Below the pieces are notes generated by a model. That model was not told where the DNA came from. It worked only from the letters and a program-made list of their open reading frames with translations, and made no database searches. A stretch of DNA of 64,000 nt from Cryptomeria japonica (taxonomy: Eukaryota; Streptophyta; Pinopsida; Cupressales; Cupressaceae): contig NC_081413.1 in NCBI RefSeq assembly GCF_030272615.1, positions 722,265,649-722,329,648 on the forward strand. Direction: 5' to 3'. Shown here in pieces: positions 47,775 to 59,475 of this stretch (the stretch's first letter is position 1; each line of letters opens with the position of its first letter). The position numbers and the translations under genes are program-made.

Positions 47775-50700
47775 TGGCTTTAGGTATGTCCTCTCTATTG
47801 TAGGATAGGTTAAAGTTGTTGAATCTTCAACTGACTGAGACTTTGGCTATGGAAGAATTTTATTGGAGGCAAAAGTCTAGGGACCTCTGGCTCTCCGAAG
47901 GGGATAGAAATACTAAGTTCTTCCACCCCTCTTTTAAGATCAAGAGGCTTCGTAGTCGAATTTCCTGTATTATTGATTCCAATGGTAACAGTCTGGTTGA
48001 TGAGGATGATATTGCTTCTGAAGTCGTTAAGTTCTTTAAGTCACTTCTTACAGCGGATCCATTTGCGGTAGACAATGAGATTGTGAATTCGATCCCCTCA
48101 TTAGTATCTCAAGAAGATAATAAGATGCTTATGGCTCCCTTTACTTTGGCTGAGCTAAAAGAGATAGTCTTTTCCATGCATTCGGAAAAGGCCCCGGGCC
48201 CAGAAGGTTTTATGGCTCTTTTCTTTTAGAAGTGTTGGGATTTTATAGGAAATGACATGCCATTAGCCTTAGAGGAATCCAAAAGAAATAGGTCAATTTT
48301 GAGAGAGATTAATACTACTCTTATTGCTATTATTCTAAAAGTGGACAATCCTAGCTCATTTTCGGAATTTCGTCCGATTGCCTTGTGTACTACTTTATAT
48401 AAATTTTTTACTAAGGCAATTTTGGTTAGGCTTTCTAGGCTCCTTCCTCAGATAGTTTCCTTGGATCAGGGTGGCTTTGTGCCTGGTCGGGAGACATTTG
48501 AAGGTGAGATTGTAGCTCATGAAATTCTGCACTCCATATCTCAACAAAAGGTTCTGCCCATGATTCTTAAGCTAGATATGCTTAAGGCTTATGATCGTGT
48601 TAATTGGCAGTCCCTTGTGACTATTTTGCATTGTTTGGGGTTTTCGCGCTATTGGGTCAAGTGGGTGTTTTCATGCATATCTTCTGCTCGCTTCTTAGTT
48701 CTGGTTGATGGTTCCCCTTCAAGGTTTTTTGCTTCCTCCCTGGGACTTAGGCAAGGGGATCCCTTGTCTCCTTTTTTGTTTATTCTTTTGGCAGAAGCGT
48801 TAAGTAGGGCCATCTCTAATGCTACAACATCTGGATTATGGTCAGGTATTAGAGTGGATGGCCTCCTTTCCCCACAATCCCATTGCATGTTTGTTGATGA
48901 CATGCTTCTGTTTGGGGTAACCTCTCTGAGGGAGGCTCGAGTTATAAAGAAAATTATCTCTGATTATGCTTCTTTTTCTGGACAAAGAGTTAATAATCAC
49001 AAGTCTAATTTTTTTTTCGTGAATGTCTCCCCTCTAGTTAGGGATAGACTCGTCTGCTTTTGGGGTTTCCAATTAGGTACTTTTCTGTGTATGTATTTGG
49101 GCATTCATTTCTTTCTGGGGTTGAAAAAGGCCTCCTTTTGGGATAAATTTGTTCACTCGATAACCTCCAGAATTTCCTCCTGGAACCATAAGTGGCTTAC
49201 GATGGCTAGTAAGATCCTTTTAATCAAATCAGTTTTGAATGCCATCCCCACATATTTGATGTCTATTTTGCAGGCTCCCTCTCAAGTTATTAAGGACATT
49301 AAGGTTTCCCTTAGGTCCTTCCTTTGGAATGATAACTTGGGAGGTAGGAAGAAGATCCCTCTCCTTGCTTGGGACAATATTTGCCATCCCAAAGAGATGG
49401 GGGGTGTGGGTATTCACAATTTAGCTGTTCAGAATAAGGCATTGGGGGCGAAATTGGTATGGAAGTTATATGTAGACCCTCATAGAAAATGGGCTTCCAT
49501 CATGCTTGCTAAGTATTTAAGGGGTGCTTCCAGAGAGAGGATTTTTACTACTACATCTCTTCCGAAGGGTTTTGCATTCTAGAACTTTTTGGTATCTTGT
49601 AGGAGGGTTGTTTTACCACATTTATCTTGGGTAGTTCATAATGGGAAAAAGGCCTGGTTCTGGGATGAAGTTTGGAATGGGCATCCTACTCTTTCAGCTA
49701 TCTAAGACTGGTCCCCTTTGCCCAATATTCTATCATATCTTTGGGGGCCTTTTGTTACAGATTATTTTGACATTGTTTCCACAAGTCCATGTGTAGTGGC
49801 TAAATGGAAGAATATTCCTCCCTTGTCTATTGATAATAATCTTATACTTGCTTTAGTGGAAGAACTTCACAAAACACATCTTGTTTTTCACAATAAAGAG
49901 GACTCCTTGGTCTGGGTTAAGAATGTTGCAGGTTCATATTCAATTAAAGATGGTTATAATTCTTTGGTTCGGACTTCTTCACCCTCTTGCTGGCCTTCTA
50001 AGCTATTTTGGCATCTGTCTTGTCTTCCTAAGGTAGGGTTGTTTGTTTGGTTGGCAGTCCAAGATAAAGTCCTCACTGGGATGCAATTGGACGAACTTGG
50101 GATTACAACAGTATTTCCTTGTGTTTTTTGTGGTTATTGTATGGAATCCATGGATCAACTTTTCCTGTTATGTCCATTTGCTTCTAAGTGTTGGTATTGG
50201 CTATTTGGCATGCTTGGTTGGTCTTTTGCTATTTGTCCTAATCTATTTCGCAATTCATGGCCTGGCCCTTGTTTTTTTCCTCTTCGTTTTATTCATCCCT
50301 TTGGGTTGTGGCCCCATCACTGGTGATTTGGAATCTCTAGCTTGAAAGGAATTATAGAATTTTCAAACATAAATCTGTCACCTTGATTGATTTAATTGGT
50401 AAAATCCAAACCTCCATTAGTGAGGTGGTACATTCTTTCATTCATAAAAAATTAGATCACCTCAGGTCTTTCTCTCATTGGGATAATTGGGTCACTTGGA
50501 AATGGTATTCGCTTCATCTGATGCCTTCCCATGGGGCTATATTAGGTGGTCTATCTTCTCTTGTTAAACATAAAATGGTTAAATGGAGTCCTCCACCCTT
50601 CCCTTCATTCAAACTTCAGTTTGATGGGGCTTCTAAGGGGAATCCGAGAAGGTCTGGTGTTGGAGTAGTTATTTTTTATCATTCTTCAAAGATCATCAAA

Positions 50701-51225
50701 GCCGTGGGAAAATATATTGGTCAAGGTACCAATAATGTGGTTGAGTTCCAGGCTTTATCCTTTGGGCTTGATCTTGCTCTTTCATTAAACATTAAAGATA
50801 TTGTTATTGAAGGCGATTCAATGGTGGTGTTTTAGGTGGTTATAGACAAAAAATGTCTCTCTTGGCTTTTACAGTATTTTTTAGATCACATTCTTGTGCA
50901 ATTAAAGTACCTTTGCACTTTCTCTATCTCTCACTATTTTAGGGAGATCAATGTCATTACGGATTTCTTAGCGAATAAGGTTGTTGCTGAGGGTGCTGAT
51001 TTCTTAGAGGTTTCTCCTTCGGACATTCCTGTTTCTTGCATGAAGCTTCTTTCTCAGCAGGCCCTCCTTTCAGAAACCTACTTCATTTTCTATGCTTGGT
51101 GTGGTTTTCTTTCGTTAGTGTCTATAGTGAAGGTGTTGGTCTTTGGGACAATATCTTTGTTGTTGACATTTCATGTTAGAATTTCCTCATGGAGTAGGGA
51201 GATTGTTGTGGCTTCTACTATTTGA
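47775..51225 (+). pseudogene. LINE-1 ORF2, reverse transcriptase, zf-RVT and RNase H part
   Basis: RT from about 47850 (RQKSRDLWLSEGDRNTKFFH, then EKAPGPEGF, PIALCTTLYKFFTKAI, LGLRQGDPLSPFLFILL, catalytic FVDDMLLF at about 48888). The zf-RVT region is at 49718-50326 (FWHLSCLPKVGLFVWLA). RNase H is at 50590-51000 (LQFDGASKGNPRRSG, NNVVEFQAL, IEGDSM). Stops at 47804, 48227, 49580, 49702 and 50833 (TAG inside RNase H, also present in LINE-2), plus frame changes. ORF2 carries out target-primed reverse transcription. Confidence 0.9.
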
Positions 51226-52544
51226 TTGAGATTCCTACTATGCTATTTTCTTCTCCCGTCACCTTGCTTTATGTGGTTTTTCACTTCCCTATATGGCTAT
51301 AGGGGGGATGTTGACCTACCTTATGGCAGCATCTCTGTTGTAGCTATATGTGGTAGTACCTCCTCATTAAGTATGGAGGATGGAGGGACATTTTTTTATT
51401 GGCTGGTAGTGTTGGTATTGAATGGGCCTTTGTTTTACTATCTGTCTGCCCTACTTGGCTGCATGCTTGGTCATTGGTTATCTTTGTTGGTGGGCATTTT
51501 GATTTCCTTTCGATAATTTGGGGACTGTTGGGTACTGACACTTATTACATGTTAATGATTATCTATTCGGTAGGGGTATGCTAGTAATAACTGTCATATC
51601 CTCTATTTTTTATTTTTTATTTGGTAATCATTTTTCTTTGTGGTCGAAAGATTGATGCCTTTACCATGGGGTTTCATATCTTAATGATAGTAATTGGTCC
51701 TTTCTTTGGATCATCTGGCACTGTGGTTGATTTGCGATTTAGGGAGTTGTATTTTAATGATTGGGGATGTTGTGAGGCATGAGTTGGTTTCATCATTGCT
51801 TGAGCATCTTCTTGCTCGTTGTTTTCTCTTATGAGGAGAAGATAATTATGATCCAGTTATCTCGTTCTCTATTATAGTCTTGATGGCGTGCAGTTATGAC
51901 ATTCATTCTATCTTTGTTTTGTTTTCCTTTCTAACAAAATGCTCTGTTTTCTATGGAGAGTTCTTGTCAAAATCGATGGATGGTGGCTTTTTTTGAGGAA
52001 TTGGAAAGAGTAGTTAACGTGGTGTTGCAGAGGGTTTCTTATCCTTTTTTTACTTCTTTGGATCAGTCTCATCCTTCTTCCTGAGGGTCTTCATTATCCT
52101 TCTCTACTTCTTATCTGGAATGGCATATGTTTGCTCACCATATTTGTGCTGGCAGGATCACTTATTCTTGGTTCTCTTTTGGCTTTGAGTTTTGTTTTCT
52201 TTAGAGCCTTGGACATATGTGGTGTATAGACAGGTTGGCTCTTGAGGTGATGGCACTGAATTTTGTTGGACATCTTTGGCTCCATTTTGAGATGTTCTCT
52301 TCTAGATTGGTTCTCACAACTTCCTTTATATCTAATGTGGTTGGCTATGTATCTGGGGGGTTTATTTGGGATGCCTATGGGCTTTTGTAATGGGTAGATA
52401 GGCTTATGTTCTCTTGAGAAATACTGAAGGGTTTTCTTACTGGTTCTTTCCCTTCAATGCTCTTTGAACCAGACACCTATGAAAAAACTAAAGATTTAAT
52501 ATAATTTTAGTGGTCTCACCCACTTTTATCAAAATAAATAAATA
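51226..52544 (+). other. LINE-1 3' untranslated region
   Basis: T-rich, shared with 59480-60979 of LINE-2, including tgtaatgggtagataggctt and tactgaagggttttcttact near the end. No reading frame is conserved between the two copies, so I treat it as untranslated. Confidence 0.65.
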
Positions 52545-52558
52545 AAAATTTCAGGCCA

Positions 52559-53260
52559 TTGTTTGGTCATGATGAATATCATATAAAATTGTATATTAAA
52601 GAGTTAAATCAATTGGTAATGATTGAGCTTTCATAGTTTTTTTTTTGGTAGAAGTAAAATTCATAGTCAATTCAAGTTTGTAGATATTTAAAGTAATATT
52701 TTCTTTAAATGTAATACATAATCAATGAGTTCTTGATCTACTGGTGAAGTTGAATGGTTTTAAAGGAATTCATTAGAGATCAAATCTTGTTGAGTGCAAG
52801 GCCCCAACAACACAAGGTATGAGTTCGATATTGTGCCCCCCCCAAAATTTGGTAAAATAGATTCCACTCAATCCTTAACTCTTAACCAAAGAGGTTTCAA
52901 TATAAAGAACCGTTCTCCTATACTGAAATGGTAAACGTTCTTTGTAGATGATATAAAATTCTCCACATATATGTATGTGTGCTTATAACTTTGTAATCCT
53001 AACTCTAAAATCACAATGAAAATTATCAGATAAAACAGGTGGTGCCAGAATGTAAGAGTTTGCAGTGAGAAATCTGAGCATTCATGACCTTAGAAAAACA
53101 GGTGGTGCCATTAATTCAAAAACTGGAAACCATTAAATTGTTCTTTAGATTTTGAATATGTATTTCCCATTTTCATTGATGGAATCGATGACAGTAGTTA
53201 TTATAGTTGATTGTTGACATTTTATTTGATTCTCCTATATGTGAAAAATTACTTTAGACA
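52559..53260. repeat. tandem host segment, copy 2 (right part, gene deleted)
   Basis: 52559-53030 matches 39700-40170, then jumps at about 53035 to sequence matching 41810-42000, the distal 5' flank of the PADRE gene. The stretch corresponding to 40170-41810, with the whole gene and core promoter, is missing. A short gaaaaacaggtggtgcca-type direct repeat occurs at 53033 and 53089. Confidence 0.7.
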
Positions 53261-53547
53261 GAATAAATCTAGAATAGATTTTATCTTTTAAAAATAAATA
53301 AAATTATAGAATTTATTATGATTTATAGCTTTAAAATATTGTTTGATTTTTAAGTGTCCTGTTATCTAGAACTTTAAATAATATTCATATTTTTTTATTA
53401 TTATTTTACATCTTGTTATAAAAAAATTGAACCAATTTAGAAATTTTTTTGATAAAAGAATATTTGAATTTTCGATCAAGAGAGATTTCAAATATATTCA
53501 TGATATTAATAAATTAAAACCTATTTTGTAAGTAATAAATAGAACTT
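53261..53547. repeat. tandem host segment, copy 3 (left part)
   Basis: 53390-53547 matches 37990-38165 (cttgttataaaaaaattgaacc, ttgataaaagaa, aaaacctattttgtaa). It is interrupted at 53547 by the SINE-LINE composite and resumes at 60980. Confidence 0.7.
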
Positions 53548-53758
53548 GTAGCAGAGTTGGCTAGGGTTTGGGGTTTGCATCCCTCAAGGTCACAAGTTCC
53601 ACTCCGCTTCGTAGTGGGCAAAGGCATGGGGTAAGCTATATTGTGTGCTAGTTCTTGTTCCACTGACCCGGGGTATAGGAATGGACTTTATTGCTAACAT
53701 TTGAATATTAATTGAAATGTAATTGTAATTAAATGCTTATGATATTGAATTTTTTTTT
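53548..53758 (+). mobile_element. tRNA-derived SINE-like unit fused to the 5' end of LINE-2
   Basis: Begins G then tagcagagttgg (53549-53560), a perfect pol III A box. About 45 bp on, agttccactcc (53595-53605) matches 9 of 11 bases of a B box. It ends in T9 at 53750-53758, as in pol III transcripts and T-tailed plant SINEs. LINE-2 follows directly. The duplication agaactt lies before this unit (53541-53547) and after LINE-2 (60980-60986), not between the two. Confidence 0.65.
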
Positions 53759-53803
53759 GGCGACTTTTCGAAGGAGCGAAGTTAGGGTTTTTTGAAGCGT
53801 GCC

Positions 53804-55870
53804 ATGTAGGAGAATGTGTTGTGGGGTGATGAAGCGGTGACAAACCCGATTCCCCCCAAGGATCCATTTGGCCGTAACACAGACCATGTGCCTCAATGGG
53901 TATTTCGAGGCAGGCAATGGGTGGATATGGCAGTCAGACAAATGGTTTCTTCTGGCCTTCCTCACTCTGGTGCTTGCGATGGTAATGAGGGTTTGTCTTG
54001 GGGTAAACATTTCAGGCGAGATTTTCATGATTTCCCTTCCTCTGGTTATTTTTGGGTTTTTTTTCGTAAGCGGGGGGATCGGGGCCATTAAATGGGAACC
54101 AAGGCTCTTGGTGTTCGACGAGTTGGCAAATGAGCTTCAAATGTTAGGGCTTCCCAACCTAAAAATAAGGCATGATAGGGAACAGTGAATAAGGAAACTA
54201 GGGTAAAGTCGGGTGTTCCTTCGCCGAAGGCAATTTTGGGGGAAGCTGCTCGCCCTTTGCCGAACCCTGAAATGTCATCGCAGTCACACTTTGTTTAGAT
54301 TCTGGTTCCCTTGATTGATACCTCTGATATTGTTCTAGGAAAGAAGGCTCGTGATCTTCAAGCTCTGGGGGTCATTACTCAAGTTTGGGGTGACACCATT
54401 CCTCTTTCAAAGCTCCAATGTAATATCCATTCACACTGGTATGGTACCCTGTATTTTCAAGTTTTATCTGCAAATTCTTTTATTATTGTGTTCGATTCTG
54501 CGGAAGCTAGGGATAAGGCTCTGGATGTTTCGTATTTTTGGCTAGGAAAAAAAATGATTTTTGCGGAAACTTGGAAACCTTTTTTTGAGCCCTCTGAGGT
54601 TTCTACTAAACAAGTTTGTTCCTGGTTTAAAATCCCTATGTCGCCCTCTGAATTTGTTGAATCTGATATTTTAAGGAGGATTGGGGACTCTTTTAGCAAA
54701 TTTTTATTGTCACATTTTATTTTTGAGGATGGTTATTTTGTGGTCAAAATTTGTGTCTTAGTTGTTGTGAATGTTTCTCTTCCTAGAACTTGTAATATTC
54801 AGTCCTCTTCTGGTATACGAAGTCAAGGCCTTGTTAGGGATTTGGTGGAGTTTGGTCGCACTTCTGTTGTTATGGATTCACCTTTGTTTTTTGATATGAA
54901 GAAGATTAAATTTGCTTCAAGAACCCTTGATTCTTCAGTTGATAAAAATATTGAATTTTTCTCTTGGAATAAGGTGCAAGCAGGTATTAAAGAGTCACAT
55001 ATTGCATCTGTTATTCCCCCTTTGGATAAAAATGTTTCAACTGAGCTTAATTCAGATTTATCTAATTGCCCTGTTCCTTCTCCTGTTGAGGGCTTTGATA
55101 AGGTCTCTAGTGTGGATGTGGATATTGTTAATTGCTTGTCTAATGTTGGTAATTTATCTTTGCATTCTGGGGGTTTGGAGAAAGATAAGAGGGTTGCTAA
55201 GGGTACTCCTTTGTCTGTTAGGCCTTCTATTTTGGTTAAGAAGAATGGTGAACTCCCTCGAGAGGTTGATAATTATATTATTGTTTTGGATGATCATATT
55301 ATTGCTCAGGTGCAAAATATTGTTAGCAATAGTAACATTGCTCTAAACTCTGTTTTAGCTGATAGAGTAATTACTTTGATTTCAGCTGATTTAGGTAGAT
55401 TGGATAATGACTTAGCTACTTTCCTTACAAATAACTCTTTTGAAGTACTTAATTCAGAGAGGGCAATGATTTTGTTGGTTCTTTGGATTCCTAAGGATTC
55501 CATTGAGCTTGGCGGTTTGGATCAAGGCAAGGATAAGGCATCTGTTGATACTGCACCTCTTGGGTCCAATGGTTTACCCTTGATTTAGTCCCCCCTCTCC
55601 CCCGCTTCTCCTTTTACTACTCCTGGGAAGAGGGGCCGAAAGCCTAAGCATGTCAAGACTCAATTGGAAGTTGATGTTGGTATCCAATCAACCCTTCTTT
55701 CTTCTTTGGAGTCTTCCAAAAAGAAGTGGTCCAAAAAGCCTTTTAGCCCGCCGGTTACAAGAGCCTTGGCCTCTAAAAGGAGTCTTCATAAGGTGTTTAT
55801 TGAGGGAAAGGTCTCTCAGAATTCTTTTTGTGAAAAGAGGGGAGTTGATGCCTCCCCTCTGGGCCAATGA
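53804..55870 (+). pseudogene. LINE-2 ORF1 (DUF4283-type), broken
   Basis: Start ATG 53804, next codon TAG where LINE-1 has CAG. A shift near 54090, then open 54311-55588 with the DUF4283-type core: WGDTIPLSKLQ, HWYGTLYFQVLSANSFIIVF, FWLGKKMIFAETWKPFF, SPSEFVESDILRRIGDSF. Stop TAG at 55586-55588, then the basic C-terminus (SPPVTRALASKRSLHK) to TGA 55868-55870. It is longer than LINE-1 ORF1 in the middle region. Confidence 0.82.
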
Positions 55871-58800
55871 AGATTATATCTTGGAATGTTAGGGGCTTAA
55901 ATGACCCTAACAAAATATGCTTGATTAAGTCTTAGTTTGACTTAATGAAGTGCGATATTGTGATGGTGCAAGAAACTAAGTTAAATTTATCCTCTGCAGA
56001 TTTGTTATTCTCCTCTTGGAAATCTTGGAAATTTTGTGCTTCATCCTCGTTAGGGGCTTCAGGTGGACTTGCTTTTCTTTGGAAAGATTCCAGTGTGGAG
56101 TTCTCTTTGGTTGCCTCCTCATCTAGTTGGATGCTTGGAATAGTTAAAAGTAGGTTATCAAATACTAAATTATGGCTTTTTAATGTCTATGGTCCTATCG
56201 GGGTGATGGAAAAAAGGAAACTTTTGGGAGAACTTAGCCTTGGTGGCCTCTCCTTTGTTGGATGTCGTCTTGATTTTTGAGGGTGATTTTAATGCTATTT
56301 CTTGTCTAGATGAGAAGGCTGGGGGGATCATTCCTAATAAGCATATTATTTCAGATTTTTGCCACTTTAGCAGTAACTTAAACTTAGTTGATTGTAAACC
56401 TCTTAATGTTCCTTTCACATGGACCAATATGCGAAAAGATTTTTGTCAAATTGCTAAAAGACTAGATCGGTTTTTGGTATCTGAAAACTGTTTTAATTCT
56501 GGTTAGGATTTTGTTTCCTTAGTTCTCCCTTTCACTGGTTGAGATCATTTTCCTATAATGTTTTCTATACTTGAGGATAGGGCTCCTAGGAAACTTCCTT
56601 TCAAGTTTGAACCAATGTGGTTTAAGGATAAATCTTTTTTGCCTTTGTTAAAACAATGGTGGGTGTCTGCTCCACATATTTATGGGTCAAGGATGTATCC
56701 GATTGTTAAGAAATTGGCTTATTTAAAAAATAAGATTAGAGTTTGGAGTTCTTTACACTTCAAGAATATTTTTGGGGAAAAGGCTAGGATACAGGAAGAA
56801 ATAGAACATATTAATAATATTATTCTCAACTCGGGTATGTCTTATGTGACCTTTGATAGGCTTAAATTTTTGAACACTCAACTGGAAGAAGTCTTGGCAA
56901 GGGAGGAATCTTATTGGAGGTAGAAATCTAGGGATCTTTGGTTATCAGAGGGTGATAGAAATACCAAATTCTTTCATTCTTCTACTAAGCTTAGAAGGCA
57001 ACACAATAGAATTTCGTGTATTATTGATTCTAATGGAAGGAATTTTCTAGATGAGGATATTATTACCTCTGAAGTCGTTAGGATTTTTAAGTCTCTGTTA
57101 TTGGTTGAGCCTATGTCCTTACATAATACTTTTGTTAATTCGATCCCCCCTCTAGTGATTCAGGAGGATAATAAGATTCTTATGGCTCCCTTCTCTTTGG
57201 AGGAGATAAGAGATGTAGTCTTTTCCATGCATTCGGAAAAGGCTCCGGTCGGATGGTTTTATGGCTTTATTCTTTCAAAAGTGTTGGGATTTTGTGGGGA
57301 ATGATGTCCTGCTAGCCTTGGAAGACTCTAGGAGGAATAGAACGATCTTGAAAGAACTCAATACTACCCTTATTGCTATTATTCCGAAAGTGGATAATCC
57401 TAGCTCCTTTTCTAATTTTTGCCCTATTGCCCTTTGTACTACTTTATATAAGATTTTTACGAAGGCAATTTCAATTAGGCCGGCTAGGCTCCTTCCCAAG
57501 ATAGTTTCCACTAAGCAAGGTGGCCTTGTGCCTGGAAGGGAAACCTTAGAAGGTGCGATTGTAGCTCATGAGATTCTGCACTCCATTTCGTGACAAAAGA
57601 CTCTGACTATGATCCTTAAACTAGATATGCTTAAAGCTTATGATCGTGTCAATTGACAGTCCCTTGTTGTTGTCTGGAATCGCTTCGGGTTTGGACATAG
57701 TTGGGTTAAATGGGTGTTCTCTTGCATATCTTCCACTCGTTTCTCAGTTTTGATTAATGGTTCTCCTTCGGGGTTTTTTTCTTCCTCTCGAGGGGTTAGG
57801 CAAGGAGATCCTCTCTCTTCTTTTTTGTTTATACTTTTGGCAGAGGCTTTAAGTAGGTCCATTTTTGATGCTACAACATTTGTCCTGTGGTCTAGCATTA
57901 AAATTGATGGGTATCCTTCTTCACAATCTCACTGCCCTTTTGTGGATGATACCCTTTTGTTTGGTTTTGCCTCCTTGACATAAGCTAGAATTATCAAGAA
58001 AATTATTTCTTAATACTCTTCTTTTTCTGGTAAGAAAGTTAATGAGTTGAAGTCTAAGGTTTTCTTTTTGAATGTGTCCCCCCTGGTTATGAATAGACTC
58101 ACTCATTTTTGGGGTTTCCAAGTGGGGGCCTTCCCTTGTAAGTATATAGGCATTCCTTTTTTTGTTGGCTCAAACAAGGCCTCTTTTTGGGATAAAGTGG
58201 TTCATGTGATATCATCCAGAATTTGTTCCTGGAATCATAAATGGCTCACGTTGGCTAGTAAGATTCTTTTAATTAAATCTATTCTTAATGACATCCCTAC
58301 ATATTTGATGTCTATTTTCAAGACTCCCCCTAAGTTGTCCAGGATCTTAAGGTATCCTTAAGGTCCTTTCTTTGGAATGATAATGTTGGGGGCAAGAAGA
58401 AGCTTCCTCTTCTAGCATGGGATAAAGTTTGCCATCCTAAAGAGATGGGAGGAGCGGGTATCCGAGATTTAGTAGCTCAGAATAAAGCATTGGGGGCTAA
58501 ACTGGTGTGGAAACTATACGCGGACCCTTTGAGTAAATGGGATTCCATTATGCTTGCTAAGTACTTAAGGGGGGCCCCTAGAGAAAGGATTTTCACAGCC
58601 TCATCTTTTCTGAAGGGATCTGCATTTTGGAACTTTCTGGTTACTTGTAGATCGGTTATTCTACCGCATCTTTCTTGGGTTGTCCATAATGGGAAGAAGG
58701 CCCGGTTTTATCCATCTCTTGGATAGTGGCACCTTCTATTATGGTTTGGAGCATCTGGTTTGAAAGGAACTCTAGGATTTTTAAACATAAATCAGCTTCA

Positions 58801-59475
58801 CTTGAAGAAGTTCTTGACAAGATCCTATCCTCCATTTCTGAGGTGGTGCTTTCTTACATCTACAAAAATTTGGAACATCTGAGGTCTTTTTCTCATTGGG
58901 ATAATTGGGTAACCTGGAAGTGGTGTTCACTTCGTGTTATGCCTTCCCATGGGGCTTTAACAGCTAGATTATCTTCACTTGTCAAACATAGGATGGCCAA
59001 ATGGATGCTTCCCCCCCAATTCTCCTTCAAGTTAAATTTTGATGGGGCTTCTAAGGGTAATCCGGGGAAATCTGGAATTGGAGTGGTCATCTTTGATCAT
59101 ACTTCTAAGATTATTAAAGCTGTGGGAAAATATATTGATGTAGGCTCTAATAATGTAGCAGAATTTCAGGCGTTATCTTTTGGTCTTGATCTAGCCATCT
59201 CTCTGGACATTAAAGACATTGTCATTGAAGGGGACTCAATGTTGATTTTTTAGGCGGTCTCTGCTAAGAAATGTATCTCTTGGCATCTACAATACTTGTT
59301 AGAGCGTATTCTTGCGCAGTTGAAGTGTTTCTCTGCCTTTACTATATCTCATTGTTATAGAGAGATTAATGTTATTACGGATTACTTGGCCTATAGGGTT
59401 GTTTCTGAGGATGTTGAGTACTTAGAGGTTCTTCCTTCGGACATTCTAACTTCTTGCAATAGTATTCTTTCTTAA
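55867..59475 (+). pseudogene. LINE-2 ORF2: endonuclease, RT, RNase H; zf-RVT deleted
   Basis: Starts in the ATGA overlap with ORF1. Endonuclease: VMVQETKLN, LFNVYGPIG, EGDFNAI, but the Ser of the SDH motif is a stop (56540). RT: GDRNTKFFH, PIALCTTLYKIFTKAI, RGVRQGDPLSSFLF, FVDDTLLFG (about 57937). RNase H: LNFDGASKGNPGKSG, NNVAEFQAL, IEGDSM, then TAG at 59251 as in LINE-1. Relative to LINE-1 about 0.6 kb (zf-RVT and its flanks) is missing at about 58712. At least eight stops or shifts. Confidence 0.88.

Larger units (their letters stand above)
43301..52544 (+). mobile_element. L1 LINE-1, full length, interrupted by a solo copia LTR
   Basis: Flanked by the 14-bp target duplication aaaatttcaggcca (43287-43300 and 52545-52558). 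The uninterrupted site exists at 62192-62215. Structure: short 5' UTR, ORF1 (43351-45298), ORF2 (45295-51225, split by the solo LTR 46259-47769), 3' UTR about 1.3 kb, ending in (aaat)n. LINE-2 is a close relative. Both ORFs contain stops. Confidence 0.93.

Noticed and set aside
51226..51584. Possible third ORF in the LINE 3' regions (also 59479-60701)
   Set aside because: Frames are hydrophobic and T-rich and not the same in LINE-1 and LINE-2, so treated as 3' untranslated region.
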